From positions 208,510 through 272,509 of the forward strand of contig NZ_JALIEA010000013.1 in NCBI RefSeq assembly GCF_022869005.1: 64,000 nucleotides of DNA, written 5' to 3'. The notes beneath the pieces were generated by a model that saw only the letters and a list, made by a program, of their open reading frames with translations, did not search any database and was not told the DNA's origin. This document shows, in pieces, positions 19,178 through 28,629 of the stretch. This DNA comes from Corynebacterium kalidii. Its GTDB lineage: Bacteria > Actinomycetota > Actinomycetes > Mycobacteriales > Mycobacteriaceae. Position 1 is the first letter of the stretch. Each line of letters begins with the position of its first letter. The position numbers and the translations under genes are program-made.

Positions 19178-22100
19178 CGGAGGTCACCGTCCTTTCCCTG
19201 GTCGCTGTTGCTGTCGTTGTCGTTGGTGCTGTCGTGTTCGTCGTCGGGTGCTGCCCCGGGTTCTCGGGTACCGGATCCGGTCCTGCCGCGTTGTTCCTCG
19301 GCGACGGCGGAGGGATTCAGCGGCACGGCGGACCCGCCGGCGGTCACGGCGACCTGTGAGTTCGCCACCGCCTGCAGTTCAGGACGGTCCGCCACCGGCC
19401 GCGCCAGTTCGACCGGGCTGGCCTTGGACGGCCGGTGTGCCTCGGAACCGGGGCGGTCCCGGCCACCGAGCTCGTTGAGCACGATGGTGACGATGCCGAT
19501 CACGGCGAGGTAGACCCCGCCGTCGAAGAAGAGCGAGGAACTGAAGTGCTCGGACCCGATGTAGAAGTGGATCGGGGTGAGGAAGCTGCCCTCGGCGAAG
19601 CCGACGAGGCCGGTGACCAGGGCCAGGACGATACCGCCGCCGACGAACTGGTACCCCAGGTCGGCGCCGCCGATGCGCTTCGCGTTCGGCTGGACGAGGT
19701 ACCAGAACACCAGTCCGAGGGCGAGCATCAGCGCGGCGAGGAAGCCGCCGCCGGGTGCCTGGTGGCCGCGGTAGAGCGTGACCGCGGAGTACACCACGAG
19801 CACGGCGAGGAACGGCCAGACGACCTGACGTCCCAGGATGGAGTTGAGGTGGGTGCTGCGCAGGTACTTCGAGTAGAACGGGGCGAGCTCCGGCACCTTG
19901 TGCACGTCCGGGAACTTGGTGGAGCCCGGCTTGCGGAAGAGCTCGGCGCTGGACCCCGGACCGTAGCCCGGCACCGGGGACTTCGGCACCGAGGAGACGA
20001 TGGCGGCGATGACGATGCCGGCCATACCGAGGACGGCGAGTTCGCCGAGGGTATCCAGTGCACGGAACTCGACCAGGATCGCCGCGACGATGTTGTTCGC
20101 GCCGGAGACCTCCGGCGACTCGGTGATGTACCACATGGCGAGCTCCGGGCGCTCGTGGCGCCCGATGAGCAGCCAGACACCGATGAACACGACGAGGCCG
20201 ACGATCGCGGCCAGGGTGACGGCGAACTTGGTGCGGTTCTCGCCCTCCTTGAGGTAGAGGCGCGGCTGGTGACGGACGACCAGCATGAGGAACACGGTGA
20301 CGATGAACTCCACCATGAGGTTGGTCATGGCCACGTCCGGGGCACCCAGGGTCAGCATGATCCAGGAGACACCGGCACCGGCCACGCCGACCAGGATGAC
20401 CGAGCCCATCCGGGAGCGGGTGGAGATGATCGCCATGGTCACCATGAACATGATGACCAGGCCGATGATGTCGGTGAGGCTGTCGATGCCGCTGACCCGC
20501 GGTGGCAGTTCGCCCAGGTGCTCCAGGCCTCCCGGCCCGAAGAACGCGGCGACGGTGAGGACCAGGACCATCACGAAGATCCAGAGAAGGTGGGCGTTGG
20601 GGCTCAGCGTGTTGCCCAGGCGGCTGACCAGCCGGCCCCACCGGGCGGCCATACGGAGGGTGAAGGCGATCACCTCGTTGCCGGTGAAGGGGAACAGCCG
20701 GTGGTCCTCCATCCAGTTGGTGTAGGCGCGGTGGCGCAGGGCCACCAGCACGACACCGAGGACGATGACCGCGAGGGTGATGTAGAGCGGGATGCCGAAC
20801 CCGTGCCACAGGCCCAGGTGGGAGTGGGATTCACCGGCGCCGATGGATCCCACCACCGCGTCCAGCGGCGAGTCCAGCGCAGTGAGGAACAGGACCACGG
20901 GCAGGGACAGGAACCCGGGGATGGCGGCGGGGAGCCAGAGGGACACCGGGACCTCCTTGACCTCGTCGACGGGGGTCACCTCGGCGGTGTCCGCGGCCGA
21001 CCCGGTGTCGATGAAGGCACCGGTCAGGTACTTCGCGGAGTACAGGAACGTCGCCAGGGCACCGACCCCGGCGGCGACCAGCAGCACGATCTCCCAGGAC
21101 GGCACCAGCGGGGACTCGGTGAAGGCCTCGAGCATGCCCTCCTTCGACACGAAGCCGAAGGTCGGGGGGAGACCGGCCATGCTCGCCGCGGCGACGAGGG
21201 CGGCGGTGAACGTGGCCGGCATGCGGCGCCAGATGGAACCGAGTTCGCGGATGTCCCGGGACCCGTTCTCGTGGTCGACGATGCCGATGATCATGAACAG
21301 CGAGGACTTGAACATGGCGTGGGCGGCGGTGTGGACGACGGCGGCGGCCAGCGCGAAGGGTGTGCCGATACCGATCGTCGCGACGATCCAGCCGAGCTGC
21401 GAGACCGTGGAGTAGGCCGTCAACCGCTTGAGGTCGGTCTGCTGGTAGGCGAAGACCGCCGCCATCACCGCGGTGCACATGCCGGAGATGATCAGCATCA
21501 GGTTCCACACCATGACGTCGGAGAAGACCGCCGAGAACCGCAGCAGCAGGTAGATACCGGCCTTGACGACCGCGGCGGCGTGCAGGAACGCCGACACCGG
21601 GGTGACGGCCGCCATCGCCTCGGGGAGCCAGATGTGGAACGGCAGCTGGGCGGCCTTGGAGAAGCCGGCGAGCGCGACGAGGACGGCGACGATGGCGGTG
21701 AGGGAGGCGTCCTGGCCCCACACGTCACTGGCCAGGATCCCGGACAGGTTCGTCGTCCCGGTCGCCATGACCGAGATACCGAGGGCGACCAGCAGGCTGA
21801 GCCCACCGGTGAAGGTGAGCAGCAGGGTGCGCACGGCGCCCGGCTCACCGGTGTGGCCCGCGCGGGCGACGAGGAAGAACGACGCCAGGGAGACCAGTTC
21901 CCAGCCGATGAACAGCACGGAGACGTCGTCGGCGAGGAAGAGCAGGACCACCGAGACCATGAACCCGGTCATCAGGACATAGAAGTTCATGATATGCTCC
22001 CCGCGGTGCAGGTACCGCGAGGAGTAGGCGAAGACCGCCGAACCGACGAACAGGGCCAGCAGGGTGAAGAACAGGCCGAGCGAATCCATGCGCAGGGCGA

Positions 22101-22335
22101 ACTCGAGGTTTCCCGCGGATCCGTCGACCCCGGGGATGATCCCCTCGATCCACGTCGCGGAGTAGACGGCGTCCTGCCCGTCCAGGATGTCGCCGGCGTG
22201 GGCGACGACGTAGGCGGCGACGCCGAGGAACACCGCGGCCAGGGGCCAGCCGGCGTTGCGGTCGAGAGTTCTGACCAGGACCGGGGTGAGTGCGAGGGCT
22301 ATGGCCAGCACCACGGGAACGACGATCAAGGTCAC
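19174..22335 (-). CDS. mnhA: Na+/H+ antiporter subunit A/B fusion
   Basis: A 1053-residue protein, first gene of the Mrp operon. The N-terminal ~650 residues are the NuoL-like MnhA (FADDVSVLFIGWELVSLASF-type helix, LPFHIWLPEAMAAVTPVSAF, AAVVKAGIYLLLRFSAVFS). The next segment is the MnhA C-terminal domain (GVSWIMLTLGAPDVAMTNLM, EFRALDTLGELAVLGMAGI). The last ~200 residues are MnhB-like (VYSAVTLYRGHQAPGGGFLA), so no separate mnhB exists, as expected in this lineage. A polar Asp/Asn/Ser-rich tail ends it. GTG start at 22335. The complex exports Na+ and supports pH and salt tolerance. Confidence 0.93.
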   Translation of the reverse strand: MTLIVVPVVLAIALALTPVLVRTLDRNAGWPLAAVFLGVAAYVVAHAGDILDGQDAVYSATWIEGIIPGVDGSAGNLEFALRMDSLGLFFTLLALFVGSAVFAYSSRYLHRGEHIMNFYVLMTGFMVSVVLLFLADDVSVLFIGWELVSLASFFLVARAGHTGEPGAVRTLLLTFTGGLSLLVALGISVMATGTTNLSGILASDVWGQDASLTAIVAVLVALAGFSKAAQLPFHIWLPEAMAAVTPVSAFLHAAAVVKAGIYLLLRFSAVFSDVMVWNLMLIISGMCTAVMAAVFAYQQTDLKRLTAYSTVSQLGWIVATIGIGTPFALAAAVVHTAAHAMFKSSLFMIIGIVDHENGSRDIRELGSIWRRMPATFTAALVAAASMAGLPPTFGFVSKEGMLEAFTESPLVPSWEIVLLVAAGVGALATFLYSAKYLTGAFIDTGSAADTAEVTPVDEVKEVPVSLWLPAAIPGFLSLPVVLFLTALDSPLDAVVGSIGAGESHSHLGLWHGFGIPLYITLAVIVLGVVLVALRHRAYTNWMEDHRLFPFTGNEVIAFTLRMAARWGRLVSRLGNTLSPNAHLLWIFVMVLVLTVAAFFGPGGLEHLGELPPRVSGIDSLTDIIGLVIMFMVTMAIISTRSRMGSVILVGVAGAGVSWIMLTLGAPDVAMTNLMVEFIVTVFLMLVVRHQPRLYLKEGENRTKFAVTLAAIVGLVVFIGVWLLIGRHERPELAMWYITESPEVSGANNIVAAILVEFRALDTLGELAVLGMAGIVIAAIVSSVPKSPVPGYGPGSSAELFRKPGSTKFPDVHKVPELAPFYSKYLRSTHLNSILGRQVVWPFLAVLVVYSAVTLYRGHQAPGGGFLAALMLALGLVFWYLVQPNAKRIGGADLGYQFVGGGIVLALVTGLVGFAEGSFLTPIHFYIGSEHFSSSLFFDGGVYLAVIGIVTIVLNELGGRDRPGSEAHRPSKASPVELARPVADRPELQAVANSQVAVTAGGSAVPLNPSAVAEEQRGRTGSGTREPGAAPDDEHDSTNDNDSNSDQGKDGDLR

Positions 22336-22556
22336 GGTCTCACCAACACCTCACTGTTGTTCTGATTCGGTAGGTGCCCCATGGTTTCTCCGGGTGTCGG
22401 ACCCGTACGGGCCCGGCCACCGGTGGGCCGTGCCAGGGCCCCGGCAGTCTCATGCGACGGGACAAGTTTATCAGGCGTGTCGCAGGTGGGTACGGCCGCC
22501 ACTTTGCAGTAGAGAGCGGTGGAGGTCAGCGGCGCGACGTTGTTACCATCGGTGGG

Positions 22557-23414
22557 ATGTCACCCACATCGTCATCGGTAACGTCATTCACCCCGCCGCC
22601 ACTGGAACTCCCCGGTATCGGTTTCGGCACCTACAAGTTGCGCGGTGCCGACGGCCGGGAGGCCGTGTCGGGGGCGATCGAGCTGGGGTACCGGCTCATC
22701 GACTCCGCCTACAACTACGAGAACGAGGGCACGGTCGGCGCCGGCATCCGCGACGCCGTCGAGAGCGGTGCCGCGACCCGCTCGGAGATCATCTACACCA
22801 GCAAGCTGCCGGGCCGGTACCACCGACGCGCCGACGCCCTCGCCACGGTCGAGGAGTCGTACCACCGGTCGGGGATCGGCCCGATCGACCTCTACCTGAT
22901 CCACTGGCCCAACCCGAAGCAGGGGCACTACGTCGAGGCATGGAACGCGCTCATCGAGGCCCGCGAGCGTGGCCTGGTCAAGCACATCGGTGTGTGCAAC
23001 TTCCTGCCCGCGCACCTGGAGGTCCTGGAGAAGGAGACCGGGGAGCTGCCGGAGGTCAACCAGATCGAGCTGCACCCGGCGTTCCCCCAGGTGGGCGCGC
23101 TGGAGTGGAATGCCGCTCACGGGATCATCACCCAGGGGTGGAGCCCGTTGGGCCGCGGGGCCGCCCTGGACAGCGTGCCGGTGCAGGACGCCGCCCGGGC
23201 GCACGGCGCCACGGCCGGGCAGGTCGTGCTCGCGTGGCACCGCGCGGTGGGCTCGTTGGCGATCCCGAAGGCGGCCGGGCGTCAGCGCCAGCAGGAGAAC
23301 CTGGAGTCGTTGACCGTGGAGCTCACCGACGACGAGGTCACCGCGATCACGGCCCTGGGCACCCCGGACGGCCGGTTGAAGGGCCAGGACCCGGCGACCT
23401 ACGAGGAATTCTGA
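22557..23414 (+). CDS. Aldo/keto reductase (AKR5-like)
   Basis: A 285-residue NADPH-dependent carbonyl reductase with a TIM-barrel fold. The catalytic tetrad is visible: Asp and Tyr in YRLIDSAYNYENE, Lys in IYTSKLPGRYH, His in DLYLIHWPNPKQG. Cofactor segment: AIPKAAGRQRQQENLE-like (SLAIPKAAGRQRQQENLES). ATG 22557 was chosen because domain homology begins right after it (LPGIGFGTYKLRG); a longer frame from 22374 adds unrelated residues. Substrate unknown; related corynebacterial enzymes reduce keto-acids, methylglyoxal or diketo-gluconate. Confidence 0.9.
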   Translation: MSPTSSSVTSFTPPPLELPGIGFGTYKLRGADGREAVSGAIELGYRLIDSAYNYENEGTVGAGIRDAVESGAATRSEIIYTSKLPGRYHRRADALATVEESYHRSGIGPIDLYLIHWPNPKQGHYVEAWNALIEARERGLVKHIGVCNFLPAHLEVLEKETGELPEVNQIELHPAFPQVGALEWNAAHGIITQGWSPLGRGAALDSVPVQDAARAHGATAGQVVLAWHRAVGSLAIPKAAGRQRQQENLESLTVELTDDEVTAITALGTPDGRLKGQDPATYEEF

Positions 23415-23448
23415 GCCGTCCCGCCCGCCGGGCCGGTAAGGTGGGTGT

Positions 23449-24150
23449 GTGACCCATCCTCCGTCCCGGCCGCTGAACCTCCGTCTCCTCAACGACTACG
23501 AGGTGGTGGTCCTGGGCCTCAGGTCCATGCTCCGCCCGTTCGCGGACCGGATCAGGATGGTGGAGGCGGAGACCGGGTCGGTCTCGGACGTGACCGCGGA
23601 CATCACCCTCTACGACACGTTCGGACGGTCCCAGGTCGAGGGCCTCGACCTGGACGAGGTCCTCCGCGACGGCGACGCCGGCCACGTCGTCATCTACACC
23701 TGGAACATGCGGGCCGACCTCATCCGCACCGCCCTGGACAAGGGGTGCCGCGGCTACCTGGACAAGTCGATGGGGGCCGACGCCCTGGTGCGCAACCTCG
23801 AGGCGATCGGGAACGGTGAGGTGCGGGTGTCCGACACGGCGGACTTCTTCCGCGAGGAGTCCGACGACCGGGTGGATTCAGTGGACTCGGTGTCCGACCG
23901 GGGGTTCTGGCCAGGTCGGGACGCGGGGCTCACGGCGCGTGAGGCCGAGATCATCGCACTGGTCACCCAGGGACTGACGAACGCGGAGATCGCGAACCGC
24001 TGCTACATCACCATCAACTCGTTGAAGTCCTGCATCCGGTCGGCGTACCGGAAGATGGGCGTCGAGCGGCGGTCGCAGGCCGTCCGGTGGGGGATGGAGA
24101 ACGGGATGACCCCGCCGTCGGCGCGGGGGAGGGCGCCCCAGCGGAGCTGA
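23449..24150 (+). CDS. Orphan LuxR-family response regulator
   Basis: A 233-residue DNA-binding regulator. The N-terminal receiver-like domain has the phospho-acceptor position in DITLYDTFG and the conserved Lys in GYLDKSMGADAL; the C-terminal LuxR HTH is LTAREAEIIALVTQGLTNAE, then ANRCYITINSLKSCIRSAY. The usual acidic pair at the receiver start is not obvious, and no histidine kinase gene is nearby, so control may not be by phosphorylation. The GTG lies about 7 bases after TAAGGT, which suggests a leaderless transcript. Target genes unknown. Confidence 0.85.
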   Translation: MTHPPSRPLNLRLLNDYEVVVLGLRSMLRPFADRIRMVEAETGSVSDVTADITLYDTFGRSQVEGLDLDEVLRDGDAGHVVIYTWNMRADLIRTALDKGCRGYLDKSMGADALVRNLEAIGNGEVRVSDTADFFREESDDRVDSVDSVSDRGFWPGRDAGLTAREAEIIALVTQGLTNAEIANRCYITINSLKSCIRSAYRKMGVERRSQAVRWGMENGMTPPSARGRAPQRS

Positions 24151-24171
24151 GGCACACGCGTAGGAGGGGTG

Positions 24172-24471
24172 TTACCTCTTCCTGGTGACCAGGCCGACGA
24201 TCCAGAGCAGGATCACCGCGCCCACCAGGCAGGTGAGGAAGCTGAAGAAGATGCCGCCTCCGGCGACGTCCACGCCGAACAGGGTCAGCAGCCAGCCGCC
24301 GAGGAAGCCGCCGACCACACCGACGACGATGTTGAGGATGATCCCCATCGACGCGTCGGTGCCCATGATCTTCGAGCCGATCCAGCCGGCGAGCCCGCCG
24401 ATGACGATCCAACCGATGAAGCCCAGCGGGGGAGCCGATTCCGCCGCGAGGATGAGTGTGGTGGAGTCCAC
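24172..24471 (-). CDS. GlsB/YeaQ/YmgE-family small membrane protein
   Basis: A 99-residue protein of the transglycosylase-associated family with three glycine-rich membrane helices (GFIGWIVIGGLAGWIGSKIM, GIILNIVVGVVGGFLGGWLL, FSFLTCLVGAVILLWIVGLV). Start GTG 24471 with GGAGAAC upstream. The longer frame runs into tRNA-Pro DNA and is rejected. Such proteins are often stress-induced; molecular function is unknown. Confidence 0.85.
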   Translation of the reverse strand: MDSTTLILAAESAPPLGFIGWIVIGGLAGWIGSKIMGTDASMGIILNIVVGVVGGFLGGWLLTLFGVDVAGGGIFFSFLTCLVGAVILLWIVGLVTRKR

Positions 24472-24591
24472 TGTTGTTCTCCGTTCGTGAGAGGTCGGTC
24501 TTGCGGTCATGTGACCGGACCAACGGTAGGAGAACAGGGCACCCTGTGAAACACCCCTGAGGGTGGTGCCGCGGAGCGGGTACGGGAAAAC

Positions 24592-24637
24592 GGAGAACAC
24601 CCTCCGCCCTGCCTGTGCAGGTCGGAGGGTGTTCTCC
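24592..24637 (-). terminator. Terminator downstream of tRNA-Pro
   Basis: GGAGAACACCCTCCG (24592-24606) pairs perfectly with CGGAGGGTGTTCTCC (24623-24637). On the minus strand it is followed by GTTTTCCC. It lies 7 bases after the 3' end of the tRNA. Confidence 0.85.
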
Positions 24638-24643
24638 CGGCTG

Positions 24644-24717
24644 TCGGGGTAGCGGGATTTGAACCCACGACCTCTTCGTCCCGAACGAAGCGCGCTGCCA
24701 AGCTGCGCCATACCCCG
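24644..24717 (-). tRNA. tRNA-Pro (anticodon CGG)
   Basis: Cloverleaf on the minus strand: acceptor CGGGGTA/TACCCCG, D-loop with CAGCTTGGCAGCG, anticodon stem CTTCG/CGAAG with loop TTCGGGA (anticodon CGG), T-arm GTGGGTTCAAATCCCGC. 74 bases without encoded CCA. The acceptor pairs completely. Confidence 0.95.
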
Positions 24718-24847
24718 GTCTGGAACGGCACACCTCATCCCTGTCGGGAATCGCTGTGTCGCAACAGGTAAGCACTATAGACCGATGTGGAGCCCGCTGG
24801 CAAAACGGCTGGACACGCCGGTGCCGGGGGCGTGGCCGGAGCTGCTG

Positions 24848-25876
24848 TCAGGCCGGGCGTTCGACGACCCGGACCAGGGTGGCCGAGGGCCGGCAGAACG
24901 TCCGGAACGGGACGTACTTCGACGTGCCCAGCCCGTTGGTCACGTGCAGCCACATCCGTTCGGACCAGCGGGACAGCCCGGCCACCCGCGACCGGTCGAT
25001 CCCGCAGTTGGTGACGATCGCCCGGCCGCCGGGGAGACACAGCTGACCGCCGTGGGTGTGGCCCGACATCGTCAGCTGGTAGCCGTCCGCGGCGAACTCG
25101 TCGAGCACCCGGGGCTCCGGGGAGTGCGACAGGCCGATCGCCAGGTCCGCCTCGACGTTCGGTGCACCGCCGAGCCGCGCGTAGTCGTCCCGGTCGAGAT
25201 GCGGGTCGTCGACACCGCCGACGGCCAGCTTCACCCCGCCGGTGGCGAAGTCCACGCGCCGGTGGGTGGCGTCCTCCCATCCGTGCTCGACGAAGGCGGC
25301 GCGCATACCGCGCCACGGCAGTTCGACGTCGCTGGGCTTGTTGCGCTTCCCCAGCAGGTAGTTGACGGGGTTCACCGGGTGCGGTGCGTAGTAGTCGTTG
25401 CTGCCGAAGACGAACACCCCGGGCCGCCGGAGCAGCGGGCCCAGGGCGCGCAGCACCCCGGGGACCGCCTCGGCCTCGCCGAGGTTGTCGCCGGTGTTCA
25501 CGACGAGATCGGGTTCGAGGGCGTCGAGCCCGGCGACCCAGTCCTGCTTCGCGCGCTGGCCGGCCAGCATGTGCAGGTCCGAGATGTGCAGGATCGTGAA
25601 CGCCTCGCGCCCGTCGCCGAGGGTGCCGGGCGCGAGCACCGGGACGGTCACCTCGTGGAGGACGAAGGCACGGGTCTCGGCGACGGCCGCGACGGCGGTG
25701 GCGGCAACGACGGCCGCCGCGGTACCGACGGCGGCCAGCGCCCCCGGAACCAGCCCAGGAACCAGCCCGGAAGCAACCCGGGAAGCTACCCGGGATATCG
25801 GGCCGTGCCCGGCGTCGGCCTCCCCGGTGCGGCGGTGGGGGACGGGCTGCTGTTCTGGACTGCGTCGGTTATTCAT
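24848..25876 (-). CDS. Membrane-anchored metallophosphoesterase
   Basis: A 342-residue calcineurin-like phosphoesterase. Motifs: HISDLHMLAGQ (metal-binding Asp/His), VVNTGDNLGE, FGSNDYYAPH (GNHD variant with Ser and Tyr replacing the usual GNH), GLSHSPEP and SGHTHGGQLCLP. An N-terminal hydrophobic segment (ALAAVGTAAAVVAATAVAAV) anchors it. The first 45 residues are built from short repeats (SRVAS RVASG, LVPGLVPG). It lies 52 bp downstream of ponA on the same strand, as in other corynebacteria, hinting at a role in the cell envelope; the substrate is unknown. Confidence 0.88.
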   Translation of the reverse strand: MNNRRSPEQQPVPHRRTGEADAGHGPISRVASRVASGLVPGLVPGALAAVGTAAAVVAATAVAAVAETRAFVLHEVTVPVLAPGTLGDGREAFTILHISDLHMLAGQRAKQDWVAGLDALEPDLVVNTGDNLGEAEAVPGVLRALGPLLRRPGVFVFGSNDYYAPHPVNPVNYLLGKRNKPSDVELPWRGMRAAFVEHGWEDATHRRVDFATGGVKLAVGGVDDPHLDRDDYARLGGAPNVEADLAIGLSHSPEPRVLDEFAADGYQLTMSGHTHGGQLCLPGGRAIVTNCGIDRSRVAGLSRWSERMWLHVTNGLGTSKYVPFRTFCRPSATLVRVVERPA

Positions 25877-25928
25877 CGTGTCCAGTGTAAACGGCGGGCC
25901 CGACGTGGACGACGCGTGCAGCCCGGAG

Positions 25929-28097
25929 CTACTCGAACTCGTCGAGGGTCATGTCCCACCCGGCGCTACGGCTCTCCTGCCGGGGCGTGGGGGCGTCGTC
26001 GGTGAACGTCGCGTTGCGGTAGCGGTCGGGGTTACCCCGGTCGTAGCTGCGGTCGTAGCGGGGCAGGCCGGCACCGCCGTAGCTGGCGGCCAGGGAGTTC
26101 GCCGCGGTGAAGAACGCCCGCGCCGGCTCGTTGCCGCCGTACAGGTTGCCCGCGCCGCACTGGCGGAGCGGGGAGGTGCACAGCGGCGAGGTCTGTGAAC
26201 CGTCGTTGAAGGCGTAGGTCGCCCCGGCGAGTCCGGGGGTGAACCCCAGGAACGCGGCGGAGAGGCTGGTTTCGGTGGTGCCGGTCTTCGCCGAGATCGG
26301 CCCGCTCCAGCCGGACGCGGCGGCGGCCGCCGACGCGGTGCCGTCACGGACGTCCCCGCCCATGCCGTTGGCCAGCGCGTCCGCGATGTCGCGGGACAGC
26401 GCCTGTTCGCACGACGGGGTGTCCAGGTCGACGGTGTCGCCGTCGCGGTCCGAGACCGACAGCACCGGCGAGGGCTCGCACCACCGGCCGTGGTCGGCCA
26501 GGCTGGCGGATACGTTGGCCAGCTCGAGCGGGTTGACCTCCAGCGGGCCCAGGACGAAGGAGCCGAGGTTGCTGTCCTTGACGAAGTCGGCGACGGAGGT
26601 GTCGCCGTCGTAGGAGCCGGGTTCGGCGTAGGAGCGCAACCCGAGGTCGACGGCGATGTCGGTCATCCGTCCGGTGCCCAGCTGCTCCGCCATCGCCACG
26701 AACGGCGTGTTGGGGCTGGTGGCCAGCGCCTCACGCAGGCTCATGCTGGACTTGAAGTCGCCGGCGTTCTCGACGCAGTACCGGTCGGCGGGGCACCCCG
26801 CGGCACCGCCGCTGCCCATGCCCGCCACCTCGATCCGGGACGGGACGTCGAGTCTGGTGTTCAGCCCCATCCCCTTCTCCATGGCCGCGGCGGCGGCGAA
26901 GATCTTGAAGACACTTCCGGCGCCGTTGCCCTCGGAGGTGTGGGTGACCGGCAGCACCGTCTCGCTGACGTCGGCGTCGAGCCCGTAGGTGCGCGACGAC
27001 GCCATGGCGACGACCTCGTGGGCGTCGTCGGTGGGGGCGATGAAGTTCGAGGTCATCGAGACCCCCGGCGTGGCGCTGTCGGCCTGGGAACGCACCGCGT
27101 TCACCGCCGCGTCCTGCGCGTCCGGGTCCAGGGTGGTGCGCACGGTGTACCCGCCGCGGGCGATCTCGTCGCGGTCCAGGTCGTGGTCCTCGAGGTAGGA
27201 CAGGACGTAGTCGCAGAAGAAGCCGGCGTCGTCGGCGCCGATGCAGCCGTTCGCCTGCCCCACGGGGGACTCGTTCACGCCGAGGGGCTGGGCGATGAAC
27301 CGGTCGCGTTCCTCCGGGCCGAGGGCGCCGGTGGACTCCATGGCGGTCAGGACGGCGTCGCGCCGGGCTTTGGCGCTGTCCGGGTTCATCCACGGGTCGT
27401 GGGCGGTGGTGGACTGCACCATGCCCGCCAGCAGGGCGGACTGGGGCACGGTGAGTTCGGCGGCGGTGGTGGAGAAGTAGGTGCGGGCGGCGGCCTCGAT
27501 GCCGTAGGCGCCGTTGCCGAAGGAGATGAGGTTGAGGTACCGGGTGAGGATCTCGTCCTTGGAGTAGCGCTTCTCCAGGTCCGTGGCCATCTTCATCTCG
27601 CGCAGTTTCCGGGTGGCCGAGGTTTCGGTCGCCGCGGCGCGTTCCTCGTCGTTCGCGGCGTCGATCAGCAGCAGGTAGTTCTTGATGTACTGCTGGTTGA
27701 TGGTGGACGCGCCCTGCTCGACGGCTCCGCTGGAGAAGTTCGCCGCCAGGGCGCGCAGTGTGCCGCGCACGTCGACGCCGTCGTGCTCGTAGAAGCGACG
27801 GTCCTCGATTGCGACGATCGCCTGCTTCATGTTGTCGGAGATCTCGTCCGAACCGACGGAGTAGCGGCGCTGGTCGTACAGCGTGGCCAGCCTGTTCCCG
27901 TCGCGGTCGGTGATGGTGCTGACCTCGGGCAGCGAGGTGTTGTCGTCGATGTCGGCCAGGTCGCTGTCGACGGTGTCGGAGCCGGCGTTGACGGCGAACC
28001 CCATGCCGCCGACCAGGGGGACGGCGGCGAACGCGGTCAACACGCCGACCAGGACGATGGCGAGGACGAGTGTGGCCGCGTTCCGGAGGTAAGTCAC
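25929..28097 (-). CDS. ponA: Bifunctional class A penicillin-binding protein
   Basis: A 722-residue peptidoglycan synthase. Residues 8-33 are the membrane anchor. Residues ~75-250 are the GT51 glycosyltransferase (catalytic Glu-98 in AIEDRRFYEHDGVD, QGASTINQQYIKN). Residues ~355-680 are the transpeptidase: Ser-395-x-x-Lys-398 in GAGSVFKIF, SPN at 461-463, KTGT at 604. No PASTA domain follows. The segment before the catalytic Ser is GNGAG instead of the common EPGS. Position beside whcA matches C. glutamicum ponA and M. tuberculosis ponA2. It polymerises and cross-links the wall outside the membrane. Confidence 0.94.
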   Translation of the reverse strand: MTYLRNAATLVLAIVLVGVLTAFAAVPLVGGMGFAVNAGSDTVDSDLADIDDNTSLPEVSTITDRDGNRLATLYDQRRYSVGSDEISDNMKQAIVAIEDRRFYEHDGVDVRGTLRALAANFSSGAVEQGASTINQQYIKNYLLLIDAANDEERAAATETSATRKLREMKMATDLEKRYSKDEILTRYLNLISFGNGAYGIEAAARTYFSTTAAELTVPQSALLAGMVQSTTAHDPWMNPDSAKARRDAVLTAMESTGALGPEERDRFIAQPLGVNESPVGQANGCIGADDAGFFCDYVLSYLEDHDLDRDEIARGGYTVRTTLDPDAQDAAVNAVRSQADSATPGVSMTSNFIAPTDDAHEVVAMASSRTYGLDADVSETVLPVTHTSEGNGAGSVFKIFAAAAAMEKGMGLNTRLDVPSRIEVAGMGSGGAAGCPADRYCVENAGDFKSSMSLREALATSPNTPFVAMAEQLGTGRMTDIAVDLGLRSYAEPGSYDGDTSVADFVKDSNLGSFVLGPLEVNPLELANVSASLADHGRWCEPSPVLSVSDRDGDTVDLDTPSCEQALSRDIADALANGMGGDVRDGTASAAAAASGWSGPISAKTGTTETSLSAAFLGFTPGLAGATYAFNDGSQTSPLCTSPLRQCGAGNLYGGNEPARAFFTAANSLAASYGGAGLPRYDRSYDRGNPDRYRNATFTDDAPTPRQESRSAGWDMTLDEFE

Positions 28098-28629
28098 ACG
28101 GAAAAGGGTATCGGATGCCGGCGGTGAGGGGGAGTCCGCGCCGGGATCGTCGGCAGGGGGAGTCGACGGGGGTGGTCGACGGTGGCGTCCCCGACAGGTG
28201 CGTCGGCGCCGGACGGGGCGGGGCGGAGGCGGGGTCCTTTAACAACGCGGTGGCGTCCGCGGGGCCGGAACGGGCTATCGGTGACGGACATCACAACATG
28301 CTCGCGGGGGCGGTGAGGGTGTGATGACCAGCACATTTTCTGGGATGATTGCTCCAATTTCCCGCGGGGCGCCGGTGAATGTGCAGGACGGTGAGGAAAA
28401 TCTCCGGCTGCCGTCCGGCCGGGCCGCGGGGTGCCGGCGGCCCGTCGGGACGTCCGTCGACGAGGTCCCCGTGATGTGCCGCACAGTTGTTCGCGGCATG
28501 TGCGATTCGACACTTCTAAATCTGTGTGAATACACTTACATCCAGTTTGCTGATGATCGCTTCCGGGGTCCCGATCTCCGGAGCCGGAGGTCATCAACCC
28601 CCGGCCACTATGTACAGCGGAAGGACATC
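28098..28629. promoter_or_regulatory. Divergent region between ponA and whcA
   Basis: 532 bp without a convincing gene. It carries the ponA promoter on the minus side and a long leader of whcA on the plus side, including a candidate GlxR site at 28525-28540 and an AT-rich stretch (28497-28560) that should hold the whcA promoter. A reading frame from 28321 runs into whcA but has no ribosome-binding site and no homology. I see no RNA gene here. Confidence 0.5.
28525..28540. promoter_or_regulatory. Candidate GlxR (cAMP-receptor) binding site upstream of whcA
   Basis: TGTGAATACACTTACA matches the GlxR/CRP consensus TGTGA-N6-TCACA with one mismatch in ten fixed positions. It lies about 90 bp before the whcA start in the presumed promoter. 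GlxR itself is encoded at 32390-33073. Confidence 0.5.

Noticed and set aside
19435..22365. 976-residue open frame on the plus strand
   Set aside because: Shadow of mnhA on the opposite strand; composed of Asp/Glu/Gly/His repeats without domains.
24472..24738. N-terminal extension of the GlsB-like protein (MAQLGSALRSG...)
   Set aside because: It is a translation of tRNA-Pro and its terminator, not protein-coding.
25740..25800. Tandem DNA repeat as regulatory element before the metallophosphoesterase domain
   Set aside because: The repeats are in frame and code for the SRVAS/LVPG N-terminal peptide repeats, so they are explained as coding low complexity.
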